Shown: piece by piece, positions 25,835 through 33,969 of the stretch | Position numbering within the stretch: the stretch's first letter is position 1 | How the letters are laid out: the number at the start of each line of letters is the position of its first letter | Made by a program: the position numbers and the translations under genes | Notes under the pieces: model-generated | Database searches by the model: none | What the model saw: the letters and a program-made list of their open reading frames with translations, nothing else | Told to the model about the DNA's origin: nothing | Assembly: GCA_016284515.1 (NCBI GenBank) | Contig: JAEEOY010000125.1 | Span: 1 to 39,750, forward strand | DNA: 39,750 nucleotides | Source of the DNA: Kiritimatiellia bacterium | Lineage (GTDB): Bacteria; Verrucomicrobiota; Kiritimatiellia; RFP12; UBA1067 | Direction: 5' to 3'

Positions 25835-27285
25835 AGGATGTTCTCATTAGGGCGGGTGACCTCGCCTACACCTATCCATTTCAGCGCGAAAGGGCGCTCG
25901 ACGGCGTCTCGTTCGAGCTGAGGCGCGGCGAGGCGATGCTCGTCACGGGGCCGAGCGGATGCGGGAAGTCGACGCTGATGCGCATTCTGAACGGACTCAT
26001 CCCCGAGCATTTCCGCGGTACGCTCGAGGGTTCGCTTGAAATCTGCGGCGAGAAATGCCCCGCGTCGCTGGAACGCATCTCGCGGCGCGTCGGGACGGTT
26101 CTCCAGAACCCCGAGGAGCAGATCATGGCGACGGTCGTCGAGGAAGAGGTCGCGCTTGCGCTCGAATGGCAGAGCGTCCCGCGTGCGGAGATGCGCAAGC
26201 GCGTCGACGGGGCGCTCAGGGTGATGGACCTTTCGGACCTCGCGGGCAGGTCGGTGTTCAGCCTTTCTTCCGGCGAGCGCCAGAAGTGCGTCATCGCGTC
26301 CGTCGTCGCTGCGTCGGCGGACATCGTCGTTATGGACGAGCCTACTGCGAACCTCTCGCCCGAGGCGACGGAGGATCTGGCAGGAATCGTGGCGCGGTTG
26401 AAGGAGCGCGGCGTCGCCGTGGTGATTGTCGACCACAGGCTCTACTGGCTAAGGGGCGTCGTCGACAAGGTACTGGTGCTGAACGACGGTAAGACGGTGG
26501 CCGCGTTAGAAGGGCTAGACAGTCTAGAGAGGCTAGGAAATCTAGAGAGCCTAGATTCGCTCGGGCTTCGCCGCATTGACGTGTCGCGTCCCGATCTTCG
26601 CGATGCGGCGGCTCTCAGCGGGACAGTTCCCACGTCGGTCGTCCTGAGAGACCTATCGTTCCGCTACACGCGGCGCTCTCGTTGGATATACCGCGGCGTT
26701 TCCGCCGCGCTACCGCGGGGGAAGATCACGGCGGTCGTCGGCGCTAACGGCGCTGGCAAGACGACGCTAGCCAGGCTTCTCTGCGGACTTCTGAGGCCCG
26801 CTTCCGGCGAAATCGAGATCGATTCGGTTGCGTGCCCTCCGCGTCGTCGGCGGAACAACGTCGCGTTCGTCATGCAGCAGATGGACATCCAGCTTTACAT
26901 GCGTACGGTCGAGGAGGAACTCCTGTTCTCCGCGCCGCGGAGCGTTCCGAAGGCGGAGAGGCGCGAAGACGCCGCGCGTTGGCTCGAAGTCTTCGGGCTT
27001 TCGCATCTGAAGGACCGGCATCCCCACTCGCTTTCCGGAGGCGAGAAGCAGCGGCTTGTCGTCGCCTGCGCGCTCATGAAGCGTCCGTCGCTCCTGATCC
27101 TCGACGAGCCGACGAGCGGGCTCGACGGACGCAACATGCGGATCATCGCGCGGGAGCTGCGCGAATACGCGTCGCGCGGCGGCACGGTGCTGCTCATCAC
27201 CCACGACCTCGAACTCCTCTCCCTTGCGGCAGACTGCAGGCTTGAGATTGCGCGCACCGCCGAGGTGCAGGAAGGGGAGCGCTGA
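25831..27285 (+). CDS. ECF transporter ATPase, fused A-A' (two ABC domains)
   Basis: Two Walker A motifs (GPSGCGKSTL, GANGAGKTTL), signatures LSSGERQK and LSGGEKQR, Walker B VVMDEPTANLSPE and LILDEPTSGLDG. ATGA start overlap. Confidence 0.93.
   Translation: MKDVLIRAGDLAYTYPFQRERALDGVSFELRRGEAMLVTGPSGCGKSTLMRILNGLIPEHFRGTLEGSLEICGEKCPASLERISRRVGTVLQNPEEQIMATVVEEEVALALEWQSVPRAEMRKRVDGALRVMDLSDLAGRSVFSLSSGERQKCVIASVVAASADIVVMDEPTANLSPEATEDLAGIVARLKERGVAVVIVDHRLYWLRGVVDKVLVLNDGKTVAALEGLDSLERLGNLESLDSLGLRRIDVSRPDLRDAAALSGTVPTSVVLRDLSFRYTRRSRWIYRGVSAALPRGKITAVVGANGAGKTTLARLLCGLLRPASGEIEIDSVACPPRRRRNNVAFVMQQMDIQLYMRTVEEELLFSAPRSVPKAERREDAARWLEVFGLSHLKDRHPHSLSGGEKQRLVVACALMKRPSLLILDEPTSGLDGRNMRIIARELREYASRGGTVLLITHDLELLSLAADCRLEIARTAEVQEGER
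26511..26568. repeat. 9-nt tandem repeat (ggctagaca-like) in the linker between the two ABC domains
   Basis: ggctagaca gtctagaga ggctaggaa atctagaga gcctagatt cgctcgggc, encoding GLD SLE RLG NLE SLD SLG. Confidence 0.78.
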
Positions 27286-27286
27286 G

Positions 27287-29125
27287 ATGCCGCCCGCAAG
27301 TGTAGGGACGCTGTTCACGCCGCCGCCGAAGGACGGAAACGGCGTAAAGGTCGGAATCCGCGAGGCGGCGAGGACCCTGGTCGGCTTCTACCGGCGCCAT
27401 GTGCGCCTGATGTCCGCCGACCTCGCGTGCCGCGTCGCCAGGAGCGGACTGCAGCTCGTCATCCCGATGGTGGCGCTAAAGGTGTTCCAGGTGTATCTTC
27501 CGGCCGGCGACATCTCGGCCACGGGCTGGGCCGCGCTCGTGTTCGCCACGCTCGCCGTCGCTTCGTCCGCCTTCGAGTGGTGCGGCACGCTCTGGGGGCA
27601 GTGGCTCGGATTCAGAATCGAGGCGGAGATGCGCGAGAGGCTTTTCGACCACATCGAGAGGCTTCCGTTCGCCTACTTCGACCGCACGAAGACGGGCGAG
27701 ATCCTTAGCCGCATCACGGGCGACCTCAGGCAGGTGGGCTCGACCGCGCACCTGATGCCCGAGGCACTGGTGGAGATCGTCCTAATGCTGGCGGGGTCTT
27801 TCGCGGTAATGTTCTCGCTAAACGTGAGCCTCGCGCTCTGGACGCTTCTCCCCGTGCCGTTCATCCTTCTTTTCGCGGCGTCGTTCCAGAAGCGCATCCA
27901 TTCCGTCTGGCGCGGCAACCGCCAGGACGCCGCGGCGTTCTCCGCCCATGTCGAGAACGCGGTGCAGGGAATCCGCGAAGTAAAGAGCTTCACGTGCGAG
28001 GACCGCGAGCGCGCGGCGTTCAGGAAGGTGAACGACAGGTTCCGCCTCTCCTTCGAGCGCATGAGCTCGCTCTACGCGCCGCTCAACTCGGGTACGCAGC
28101 TCATGATCGAGGGGTATTCGCTCATGTACATCGCGCTCGGCGCATGGATGGTCGCACATGGCTCGGCGACGTTCGGCGAGGTCTTCGCGTTCTACATGTA
28201 TTCGCGCTACGTCACCATGCCGATGATGCGCGTCGTCAACTTCCTCGACATGTTCCAGCAGGGGATTGTCGGCGTGAGACGCTATCTCGAAGTGCTGAAG
28301 GAACAACCGGAGAAGGACAGTGACGGATTTTCAGCCGCAAAGAACGCAAAGGACGCAAAAGTAGAAGGCCGCATCGAGTTCCGCGGTGTGCGCTTCTGCT
28401 ATCCGGGAACGGAGCGCGACGTCCTGCACATCCCCTCGCTCGACATTCCAGCGGGGTCGGTCTGCGCTTTCGTGGGCCCGTCCGGCGGCGGAAAGTCGAC
28501 GATCGCGGCGCTTGTGCCGCGCTTCTACGATCCGAGCGAAGGGCAGATACTGCTCGACGGACGCGACACGGCGTCGCTTCTCAAGCGCGCGCTCCGGTCT
28601 GCAATCGGCATGGTCGCGCAGCGTCCGTTCCTCTTCGATGGTACGATACGCGAGAACCTGCTCCTGGGCGATCCAGGCGCGGACGACGCGCGGCTTATGG
28701 AGGCGCTTAAAGGCGCGAACCTCGCGGACTTCGTCGGCTCTCTTCCGGACGGACTCGAAACGCCCGTCGGCGAGCGCGGCGTACGGCTCTCGGGTGGACA
28801 GGCCCAGCGCATCGCGATTGCGCGCGTCTTCCTCAAGAACCCGCCGATCTTGATCCTTGACGAGGCGACGAGCGCGCTCGACACCTTCGCGGAGGCGGCG
28901 GTGCAGGAGGCGCTCGGGCGGCTTGCGAAGGGGCGCACGACAATCATCATCGCGCATCGGCTTACGACTATCCGTCACGCGACGATGATCTGCTACCTTG
29001 AGAACGGGCGCATCGTCGAGTCGGGCTCGCACGACGAGCTAATCGCCCTCAACGGACGCTACCGTGCGCTCCTCGCCCTCGCCAATTCATCGTCTGAACA
29101 ACGAGAAAGGAGATGGCCTTCGTGA
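27287..29125 (+). CDS. ABC exporter, fused permease-ATPase
   Basis: Six-TM exporter domain, VGPSGGGKSTIAALVPRFYDPSEGQILLDG, VRLSGGQAQRIAIARVFLKNPPILILDEATSALDTFAE. Confidence 0.92.
   Translation: MPPASVGTLFTPPPKDGNGVKVGIREAARTLVGFYRRHVRLMSADLACRVARSGLQLVIPMVALKVFQVYLPAGDISATGWAALVFATLAVASSAFEWCGTLWGQWLGFRIEAEMRERLFDHIERLPFAYFDRTKTGEILSRITGDLRQVGSTAHLMPEALVEIVLMLAGSFAVMFSLNVSLALWTLLPVPFILLFAASFQKRIHSVWRGNRQDAAAFSAHVENAVQGIREVKSFTCEDRERAAFRKVNDRFRLSFERMSSLYAPLNSGTQLMIEGYSLMYIALGAWMVAHGSATFGEVFAFYMYSRYVTMPMMRVVNFLDMFQQGIVGVRRYLEVLKEQPEKDSDGFSAAKNAKDAKVEGRIEFRGVRFCYPGTERDVLHIPSLDIPAGSVCAFVGPSGGGKSTIAALVPRFYDPSEGQILLDGRDTASLLKRALRSAIGMVAQRPFLFDGTIRENLLLGDPGADDARLMEALKGANLADFVGSLPDGLETPVGERGVRLSGGQAQRIAIARVFLKNPPILILDEATSALDTFAEAAVQEALGRLAKGRTTIIIAHRLTTIRHATMICYLENGRIVESGSHDELIALNGRYRALLALANSSSEQRERRWPS
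28333..28360. repeat. 9-nt tandem repeat (cgcaaagaa) in the TMD-NBD linker of the ABC exporter
   Basis: agccgcaaagaacgcaaaggacgcaaaa, encoding AAKNAKDAK. Confidence 0.7.
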
Positions 29126-29775
29126 AAATCCCAGGGAAAGGACTTCTGTCGCGAATCTTCCGCAACTGCGCCGACCCGAAGGGCGCGCTCGGACGGTTGA
29201 TGCTGCGGATGATGAACTTCGGGCACCGACCCGTATACGCCTGGACATTCGACCACTGTCCGCTCGCGGACGGAATGAGGGCGCTCGACGTCGGTTGCGG
29301 CGGCGGCGGCGCGATAGTCGAACTGTCCAGGCGCTTCTCCACAATCCGCGTGGACGGCATTGACGCCTCCGCGGAAAGCGTGGCGATGTGCCGCCGTCGC
29401 GTGGCGGCGCGCGTCGCGAATCCGGGGGAGATCGTGCAGGGCGTCGCGGATGCGCTTCCCATGGCGGACTCGGCGTACGACGTTGCGTACGCCATCGAGA
29501 CCGTATACTTCTGGCCAGACCTTTGCGCCGGCCTGCGTGAAATGAAGAGGGTTCTGAAGTGCGGCGGAGTTGCGGCGGTATCGGTCGAATGCTTCGACCC
29601 CGCGCGGGCAGGCGTATGGAAGGACCTCGTCGGCCACATGGAAGTTCGCACACCGGAACAGATCGCCCAGGCGTTTCGAGATGCGGGGTTTGCCAATGTA
29701 TCGATATTCAAGAAGGGCGAGAATCGGCCGACATGGTGCGGCGTGGCCTGCGTAGTCGGCCGCAGGCTCGCGTGA
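29113..29775 (+). CDS. Class I SAM-dependent methyltransferase
   Basis: MRALDVGCGGGGAIVELSRRF, VDGIDASAESVAMCRRR, GVADALPMADSAYDVAYAIETVYFWPDL. Confidence 0.92.
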   Translation: MAFVKIPGKGLLSRIFRNCADPKGALGRLMLRMMNFGHRPVYAWTFDHCPLADGMRALDVGCGGGGAIVELSRRFSTIRVDGIDASAESVAMCRRRVAARVANPGEIVQGVADALPMADSAYDVAYAIETVYFWPDLCAGLREMKRVLKCGGVAAVSVECFDPARAGVWKDLVGHMEVRTPEQIAQAFRDAGFANVSIFKKGENRPTWCGVACVVGRRLA

Positions 29776-29794
29776 TCCACGTATCGCTCATGGC

Positions 29795-29821
29795 CTACGT
29801 CGCCTACATCGACTACGTTAC
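29795..29821. repeat. 9-nt imperfect tandem repeat (ctacgtcgc/ctacatcga/ctacgttac) between convergent genes
   Basis: Read directly. Confidence 0.55.
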
Positions 29822-32595
29822 CTCGTGATGGCGGCCTTCATGAACCTGGCGTCTTCGTCCGTGACCGTGACGGTCGCCTGTCCGTTGGCGAAGGTTGGTG
29901 GGTAGACGGCGTCCGTCCAGGATCCGTTCAGGTCGGCGGCGTACCGCACCTTCAGCGTGCCGTTGATGGCGCTCGAGAGCGGCACGGCAGAATCGCCGGC
30001 GGACGCGCCCACCGTGAGCGCACAGCCGGCGGCAGTCTGCTCGAACGCTGTGATCTTCAGCACGGGATCGACAGTCAGCGGGCTCGTGCTGCCGAGGAGG
30101 TAGGATTCTACGCCGAGCTTGCCGCGCGGTTCGACGATGTTGTTCGCCGTCGTCCAGGCCATGATCTTCGCCAGTTCATCGTCAGTCGGAGGCGTCGTGC
30201 CCCAGATGGCGGAGGCGTCCGCATCCGTGTGCCAGTCCATCCAGTCCAGCGAGATGAAGTACTTGGTGAGTCCGTCAGCCGTGGACGTGCTGTTGTAGCC
30301 GTATGCGATGCCGGACGCGATTCCGGGTTCGTACTCGCTCGGCGCGACGCCGCGCGTGAGAACGGCGGTTTGCGGAGAGTTGAGGTCGCGTCCCACGAAC
30401 GCGCGCACGTACGGCGTGACGCTCTCCTGCACCGTAGCTGACATCGTAGTGCCAGCTGTCACCGTCGCGTTGTGCATCGAAAGCGACACGCCTTTCACCA
30501 TGCGGCCGACGAAGCCGCCCACTTCCGCCTGCTCGTTCGCGTTAGCGAAGTTCGCGGAGATTGCGCCGGTGCTGACGCAGTTCGTGATTGCGAGCGTGAT
30601 GCCGCTCTGGTTGGCGCGTCCGACGAATCCGCCGAGCGTCGCAATGCCCACGGAGCCGGACGTGTAGGTTGCGTTGATCGCGCCTTCGTTCACGCAGTCG
30701 ACGAAAACCAGCTTGCCGGGGTTCTGCTGGTAGCCCACGAACCCGCCAACGGCCGCGGTGGCATCCGTCGAGGTGCCGCGCTTCACCTTGTCGAACGTCA
30801 GCGTGCCCTTGTTGCAGCAGTTCGAGCAGAACAGCGTGTGCGTGTTGCCGTAGTAGGAGTGGAAGCCGCCTAGCTTAGTGAACGTGGTGCCGACGTTCGC
30901 GAGGTTCGTGCAGGAGAGCATCGTGACGTCGCCCTCGCACCAGGACGAGAATCCGCCGATGTTGTGGTTGCCCCACACGTTGCCGCTCACGGTGACGTTC
31001 TCGAAGAGGCAGGTCCCCTCGATGTCGCCGCAGAAGATCGCGCCCGAGGCGAGGTTGAGCGGGTGGATGCCCGGGGCGTAGGCGTCCGGCGAGCGCGCGT
31101 CCAGAATCTGGAGGTTCTTCACCGTGCCGTCAAGGATCGTGCCGAAGAACCCGCAGTAGCTGCGTCCGGAGAGGACGAAGTTGCTCACGACGTGTCCGCC
31201 GCCGTCGTAGACGCCGCTGAACATCGGGCTGGCCACGAAGTAGGCGGCGCTGTCGTTGACGTTGCCGATGTCGATCCACCGGTCGCCGCCGAGGTCGATG
31301 TCCGCCAGCTGCACGAAGTGCTGTCCGGCAGTGCCGAGCGCGTTCGCGTTGTTCACCTGGTCGCGGAAGAACTCGAGGTCGGAGCGGTCGGCGATCTGGA
31401 ACGGGTCCTGCGCCGTGCCCGAGCCGTGGAGCCAGCGGTAGACCATGTAGTAGTCCTCAGGGTCGGACACGGCCTTGATGAAGTGCTTCGGCGCGATGAG
31501 CGCGGCGGCGGGCGCGCTCGAGTACAGTCCGCCGGAGACGAAGTTCGTGAGCGCCACGGCGTCGTTGCGATCCGGATCCACGTACGCCGCGATTCCCTCG
31601 CCGTGCGCAGAGGTGAACGTACCGCCCGCGATGTTCGCCTCAAGCTGGTCTACGCCCACGCCTTCCGGCAGGGTGTCCCTGTACTGCGAGCGCGGATAGC
31701 GCGCGCCTTCGGCGGCGAAGTAGATCGCGTCGCCCGTGTAGTCGCCGCCAGAATAGCTTACGTATTCGCCCGCCGGACCGTTCGCGGTCACCGTCACCGT
31801 GGAATCGGCCGGGACGTTGACCTTGCCGCACAGAACGAAGATGCCGCCGCCCGCCGACGTGAGCGTGCCGCCGTAGAGGTTGAGGTCGTTCTGCGGCAGG
31901 TACATCATCGGGCGCGTCGTATCTGCGAAGGTGTAGACTGATCCGTCGTAGAAGTTGATCTCGGCGAGCGTCGCGTTGCCGCCGTTGCCGGTGATGCCGA
32001 ACTGGCCTGGCGTGGTGGCGGTATCCACGAGCGTGCCGTAGACGTTCAGGATTGCCTTTGCGTTGTAGGATTGACGCGCGCCGGTGCTGCCGCGAATGAA
32101 GACGGCGACGTCGTCTCCGTTGCCGTGTGTGACCGTGGCGCCAGCTTGGATCGTGCAGGTGGCGGGCGAGTTGATGTTGTCGTCTACGCCGACGATGTTC
32201 AGGGCGCGGCAGTCCGCCGTGAGCGAGGTGTCCGCGGCGATTGTCAGCGAGCCGGACACCCAGGCGCCGCGTCCGGTGGTGGTGAGCGTGCCGTTTGTGA
32301 CGACTAGCGAGTTGGTCGGGCTAACCGTGATCATGTATTCGCTGGAACTTGCCGTCGGATAGGACAGCGTGTGGCCGTCGAGGTCGAGCGTGAGTCGGCT
32401 TGCGTCCGCGGACGCGAACGTGACGCCATTTGTCAGCTCGATGTCCTGGATCAGCGTGAGTGTATCGCCGTCAACGGCTTGTGCAAGCGCGGCTTCAAGA
32501 GAATCGTAGGTGTTTTCGCCGATCGCCACTGGCTGCAGGTCGCCAAATACCGAAAAAGACGCCAAAAGAGCTGTGGCGTAAAGTATATGTTTCAT
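29818..32595 (-). CDS. Secreted repetitive beta-helix/GLUG-like surface protein
   Basis: Signal peptide MKHILYATALLASFSVFG; VDGDTLTLIQDIEL; DGGGHVVSNFVLSGRSYCGFFGTILDGTVKNLQI; repeated GGFVG...CVN.G.I motifs. Confidence 0.75.
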   Translation of the reverse strand: MKHILYATALLASFSVFGDLQPVAIGENTYDSLEAALAQAVDGDTLTLIQDIELTNGVTFASADASRLTLDLDGHTLSYPTASSSEYMITVSPTNSLVVTNGTLTTTGRGAWVSGSLTIAADTSLTADCRALNIVGVDDNINSPATCTIQAGATVTHGNGDDVAVFIRGSTGARQSYNAKAILNVYGTLVDTATTPGQFGITGNGGNATLAEINFYDGSVYTFADTTRPMMYLPQNDLNLYGGTLTSAGGGIFVLCGKVNVPADSTVTVTANGPAGEYVSYSGGDYTGDAIYFAAEGARYPRSQYRDTLPEGVGVDQLEANIAGGTFTSAHGEGIAAYVDPDRNDAVALTNFVSGGLYSSAPAAALIAPKHFIKAVSDPEDYYMVYRWLHGSGTAQDPFQIADRSDLEFFRDQVNNANALGTAGQHFVQLADIDLGGDRWIDIGNVNDSAAYFVASPMFSGVYDGGGHVVSNFVLSGRSYCGFFGTILDGTVKNLQILDARSPDAYAPGIHPLNLASGAIFCGDIEGTCLFENVTVSGNVWGNHNIGGFSSWCEGDVTMLSCTNLANVGTTFTKLGGFHSYYGNTHTLFCSNCCNKGTLTFDKVKRGTSTDATAAVGGFVGYQQNPGKLVFVDCVNEGAINATYTSGSVGIATLGGFVGRANQSGITLAITNCVSTGAISANFANANEQAEVGGFVGRMVKGVSLSMHNATVTAGTTMSATVQESVTPYVRAFVGRDLNSPQTAVLTRGVAPSEYEPGIASGIAYGYNSTSTADGLTKYFISLDWMDWHTDADASAIWGTTPPTDDELAKIMAWTTANNIVEPRGKLGVESYLLGSTSPLTVDPVLKITAFEQTAAGCALTVGASAGDSAVPLSSAINGTLKVRYAADLNGSWTDAVYPPTFANGQATVTVTDEDARFMKAAITR

Positions 32596-32646
32596 AGAGT
32601 TTTCTTACATCAAAGTACCGAGTCGATTCAGGTCTGGTTTCCGTCG

Positions 32647-32847
32647 TTATCTGCCGTTGTGGGGTGCTTTGCCCTCGGGTGGCGCCGGGGGCTTTGCGTA
32701 GTGGTGGTGGACGCTTCCGTTGTTGCGCCCTACGCGGTAGGCACTCGGGGTGCGATGGGCGTGGTGCCGCCGGTGCGCCCGGTCGGATGCGCACCCCGCG
32801 GATAGGAACAGCGCGGCCAGAATTGAAACTGCAAGCAATCTGTACAT
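32647..32847 (-). CDS. Small His-rich lipoprotein
   Basis: MYRLLAVSILAALFLSAGC (lipobox LSAGC) then ASDRAHRRHHAHRTPSAYRVGRNNGSVHHHYAKPPAPPEGKAPHNGR. Confidence 0.65.
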   Translation of the reverse strand: MYRLLAVSILAALFLSAGCASDRAHRRHHAHRTPSAYRVGRNNGSVHHHYAKPPAPPEGKAPHNGR

Positions 32848-32872
32848 GATGATATCCTGCCTTTCTGCGTAA

Positions 32873-32878
32873 ATTATA
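32873..32878 (-). promoter_or_regulatory. -10 box (TATAAT) for the His-rich lipoprotein
   Basis: Reverse complement: gtgtgtagTATAATttacgcagaaaggcag...ATG. Confidence 0.5.
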
Positions 32879-32939
32879 CTACACACGCCGCCGTGAGGTC
32901 AATCTCGCCCGAGCATTGATTTCGCGGCGGCGGATGGTG

Positions 32940-32945
32940 TATAAT
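32940..32945 (+). promoter_or_regulatory. -10 box (TATAAT) 6 nt upstream of the porin paralogue ATG; predicted leaderless
   Basis: ggatggtgTATAATatccgcATG. Confidence 0.6.
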
Positions 32946-32951
32946 ATCCGC

Positions 32952-33875
32952 ATGAAACTCAATACCATAATCTGCGCCGCCGCCGTCTGCGGCTGCGCGT
33001 CGTTTGTCGCGGCGGACGAGGAGTCCGCCAAGTCCGAAGCATCCGCTCCCGCCGAGGCCGAGCTCTCCGAAGAGGAGAAGGGCGAGGAGGAAGAGGAGGC
33101 TGTTGTCTCCGCCGAGGCGTACTTCGGCGTCGACTCGCGGTATATCACCTACGGGCTTACCGACGGCAAGGACCCGATTGCGCGCGTCAACGGCTATCTC
33201 TCGTTCTTCGACTGGGTGTACGTCGGCGGCGAGATGCTCTTCGACCTCACAAAGGGCAACGGCAAGCGCACTCCGTACGAGTACGGCAACCGCGCCGGCA
33301 AGCTCATGACCCTCGATGCGCAGGCAGGCATCGCGCACGAGTTCGACCTTGGCGAGACGCTCGGCACCCTCGGAGTCGACCTCTACTACACGTACGAGTG
33401 GCTTCCGCGCCACCACGGCGTCATGAACGACACGCAGTACCTCGACGTGGAGTTCACGCTGAACGACCTCTGGCTCGAGCCGAAGCTCTGGATCGAACGC
33501 GACCTGATGGCGGACGACGGTTTCTACGTGAACCTCGAAGTCGGCCACACGTTCGCGCTCGTCGGCGAAGGGGAGGACGCGACGCTGACGTTCAAGCCGT
33601 CCTTCGCGCAGGGCGTCGGCAACACGCTCAGGACACGCGGCTACGGACTCTCCGACGACCATGGCGGCCTCATGGACTCGACGATCAAGGGCGAGCTCGC
33701 GTGGAAGCTGTGCGACAACGTCAGCCTCAAGGCGTACATCGCCTACTCCGACTACTGGTTCGACCGCAAGCTGCGCCACGGCGCGCGCGCCTACAACGGG
33801 CAGTGGGGGCACGGCGACAAGTATGCCAACTCCTGGAACTTCTACGGCGGTGTCGGCGTAGCGTTTTCGTTCTGA
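32952..33875 (+). CDS. Putative outer-membrane beta-barrel/porin (paralogue of 8608-9483)
   Basis: Shares YGxTDGKDPI, FDLTKGNGKR, YGNRAGK, HEFDLGETLG, IERDLMADDG, NLEVGHTFALVG, AYxAYSDYWFD, GARAYNG with the first copy; signal peptide; C-terminal GGVGVAFSF. Confidence 0.77.
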   Translation: MKLNTIICAAAVCGCASFVAADEESAKSEASAPAEAELSEEEKGEEEEEAVVSAEAYFGVDSRYITYGLTDGKDPIARVNGYLSFFDWVYVGGEMLFDLTKGNGKRTPYEYGNRAGKLMTLDAQAGIAHEFDLGETLGTLGVDLYYTYEWLPRHHGVMNDTQYLDVEFTLNDLWLEPKLWIERDLMADDGFYVNLEVGHTFALVGEGEDATLTFKPSFAQGVGNTLRTRGYGLSDDHGGLMDSTIKGELAWKLCDNVSLKAYIAYSDYWFDRKLRHGARAYNGQWGHGDKYANSWNFYGGVGVAFSF

Positions 33876-33909
33876 TTCGCGGCGTAATCGCAGTTGCGCG
33901 CATCCACGC

Positions 33910-33947
33910 GGCCGAGAGGGTACCCAACTGGGTATTTCCTCTCGGCC
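33910..33947. terminator. Long imperfect hairpin after the porin gene (candidate terminator or structured boundary)
   Basis: GGCCGAGAGG-g-TACCC-aact-GGGTA-ttt-CCTCTCGGCC; no strong U-tract. Confidence 0.5.
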
Positions 33948-33957
33948 TTGGCTTTGG

Positions 33958-33963
33958 TATAAT
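33958..33963 (+). promoter_or_regulatory. -10 box (TATAAT) 6 nt upstream of the GH115 ATG; predicted leaderless
   Basis: gctttggTATAATggcggcATGaaa. Confidence 0.6.
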
Positions 33964-33969
33964 GGCGGC

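Noticed and set aside
30964-31941. 325-aa plus-strand ORF
   Set aside because: Antisense to the beta-helix surface protein; V/A/R/E-rich with no features.
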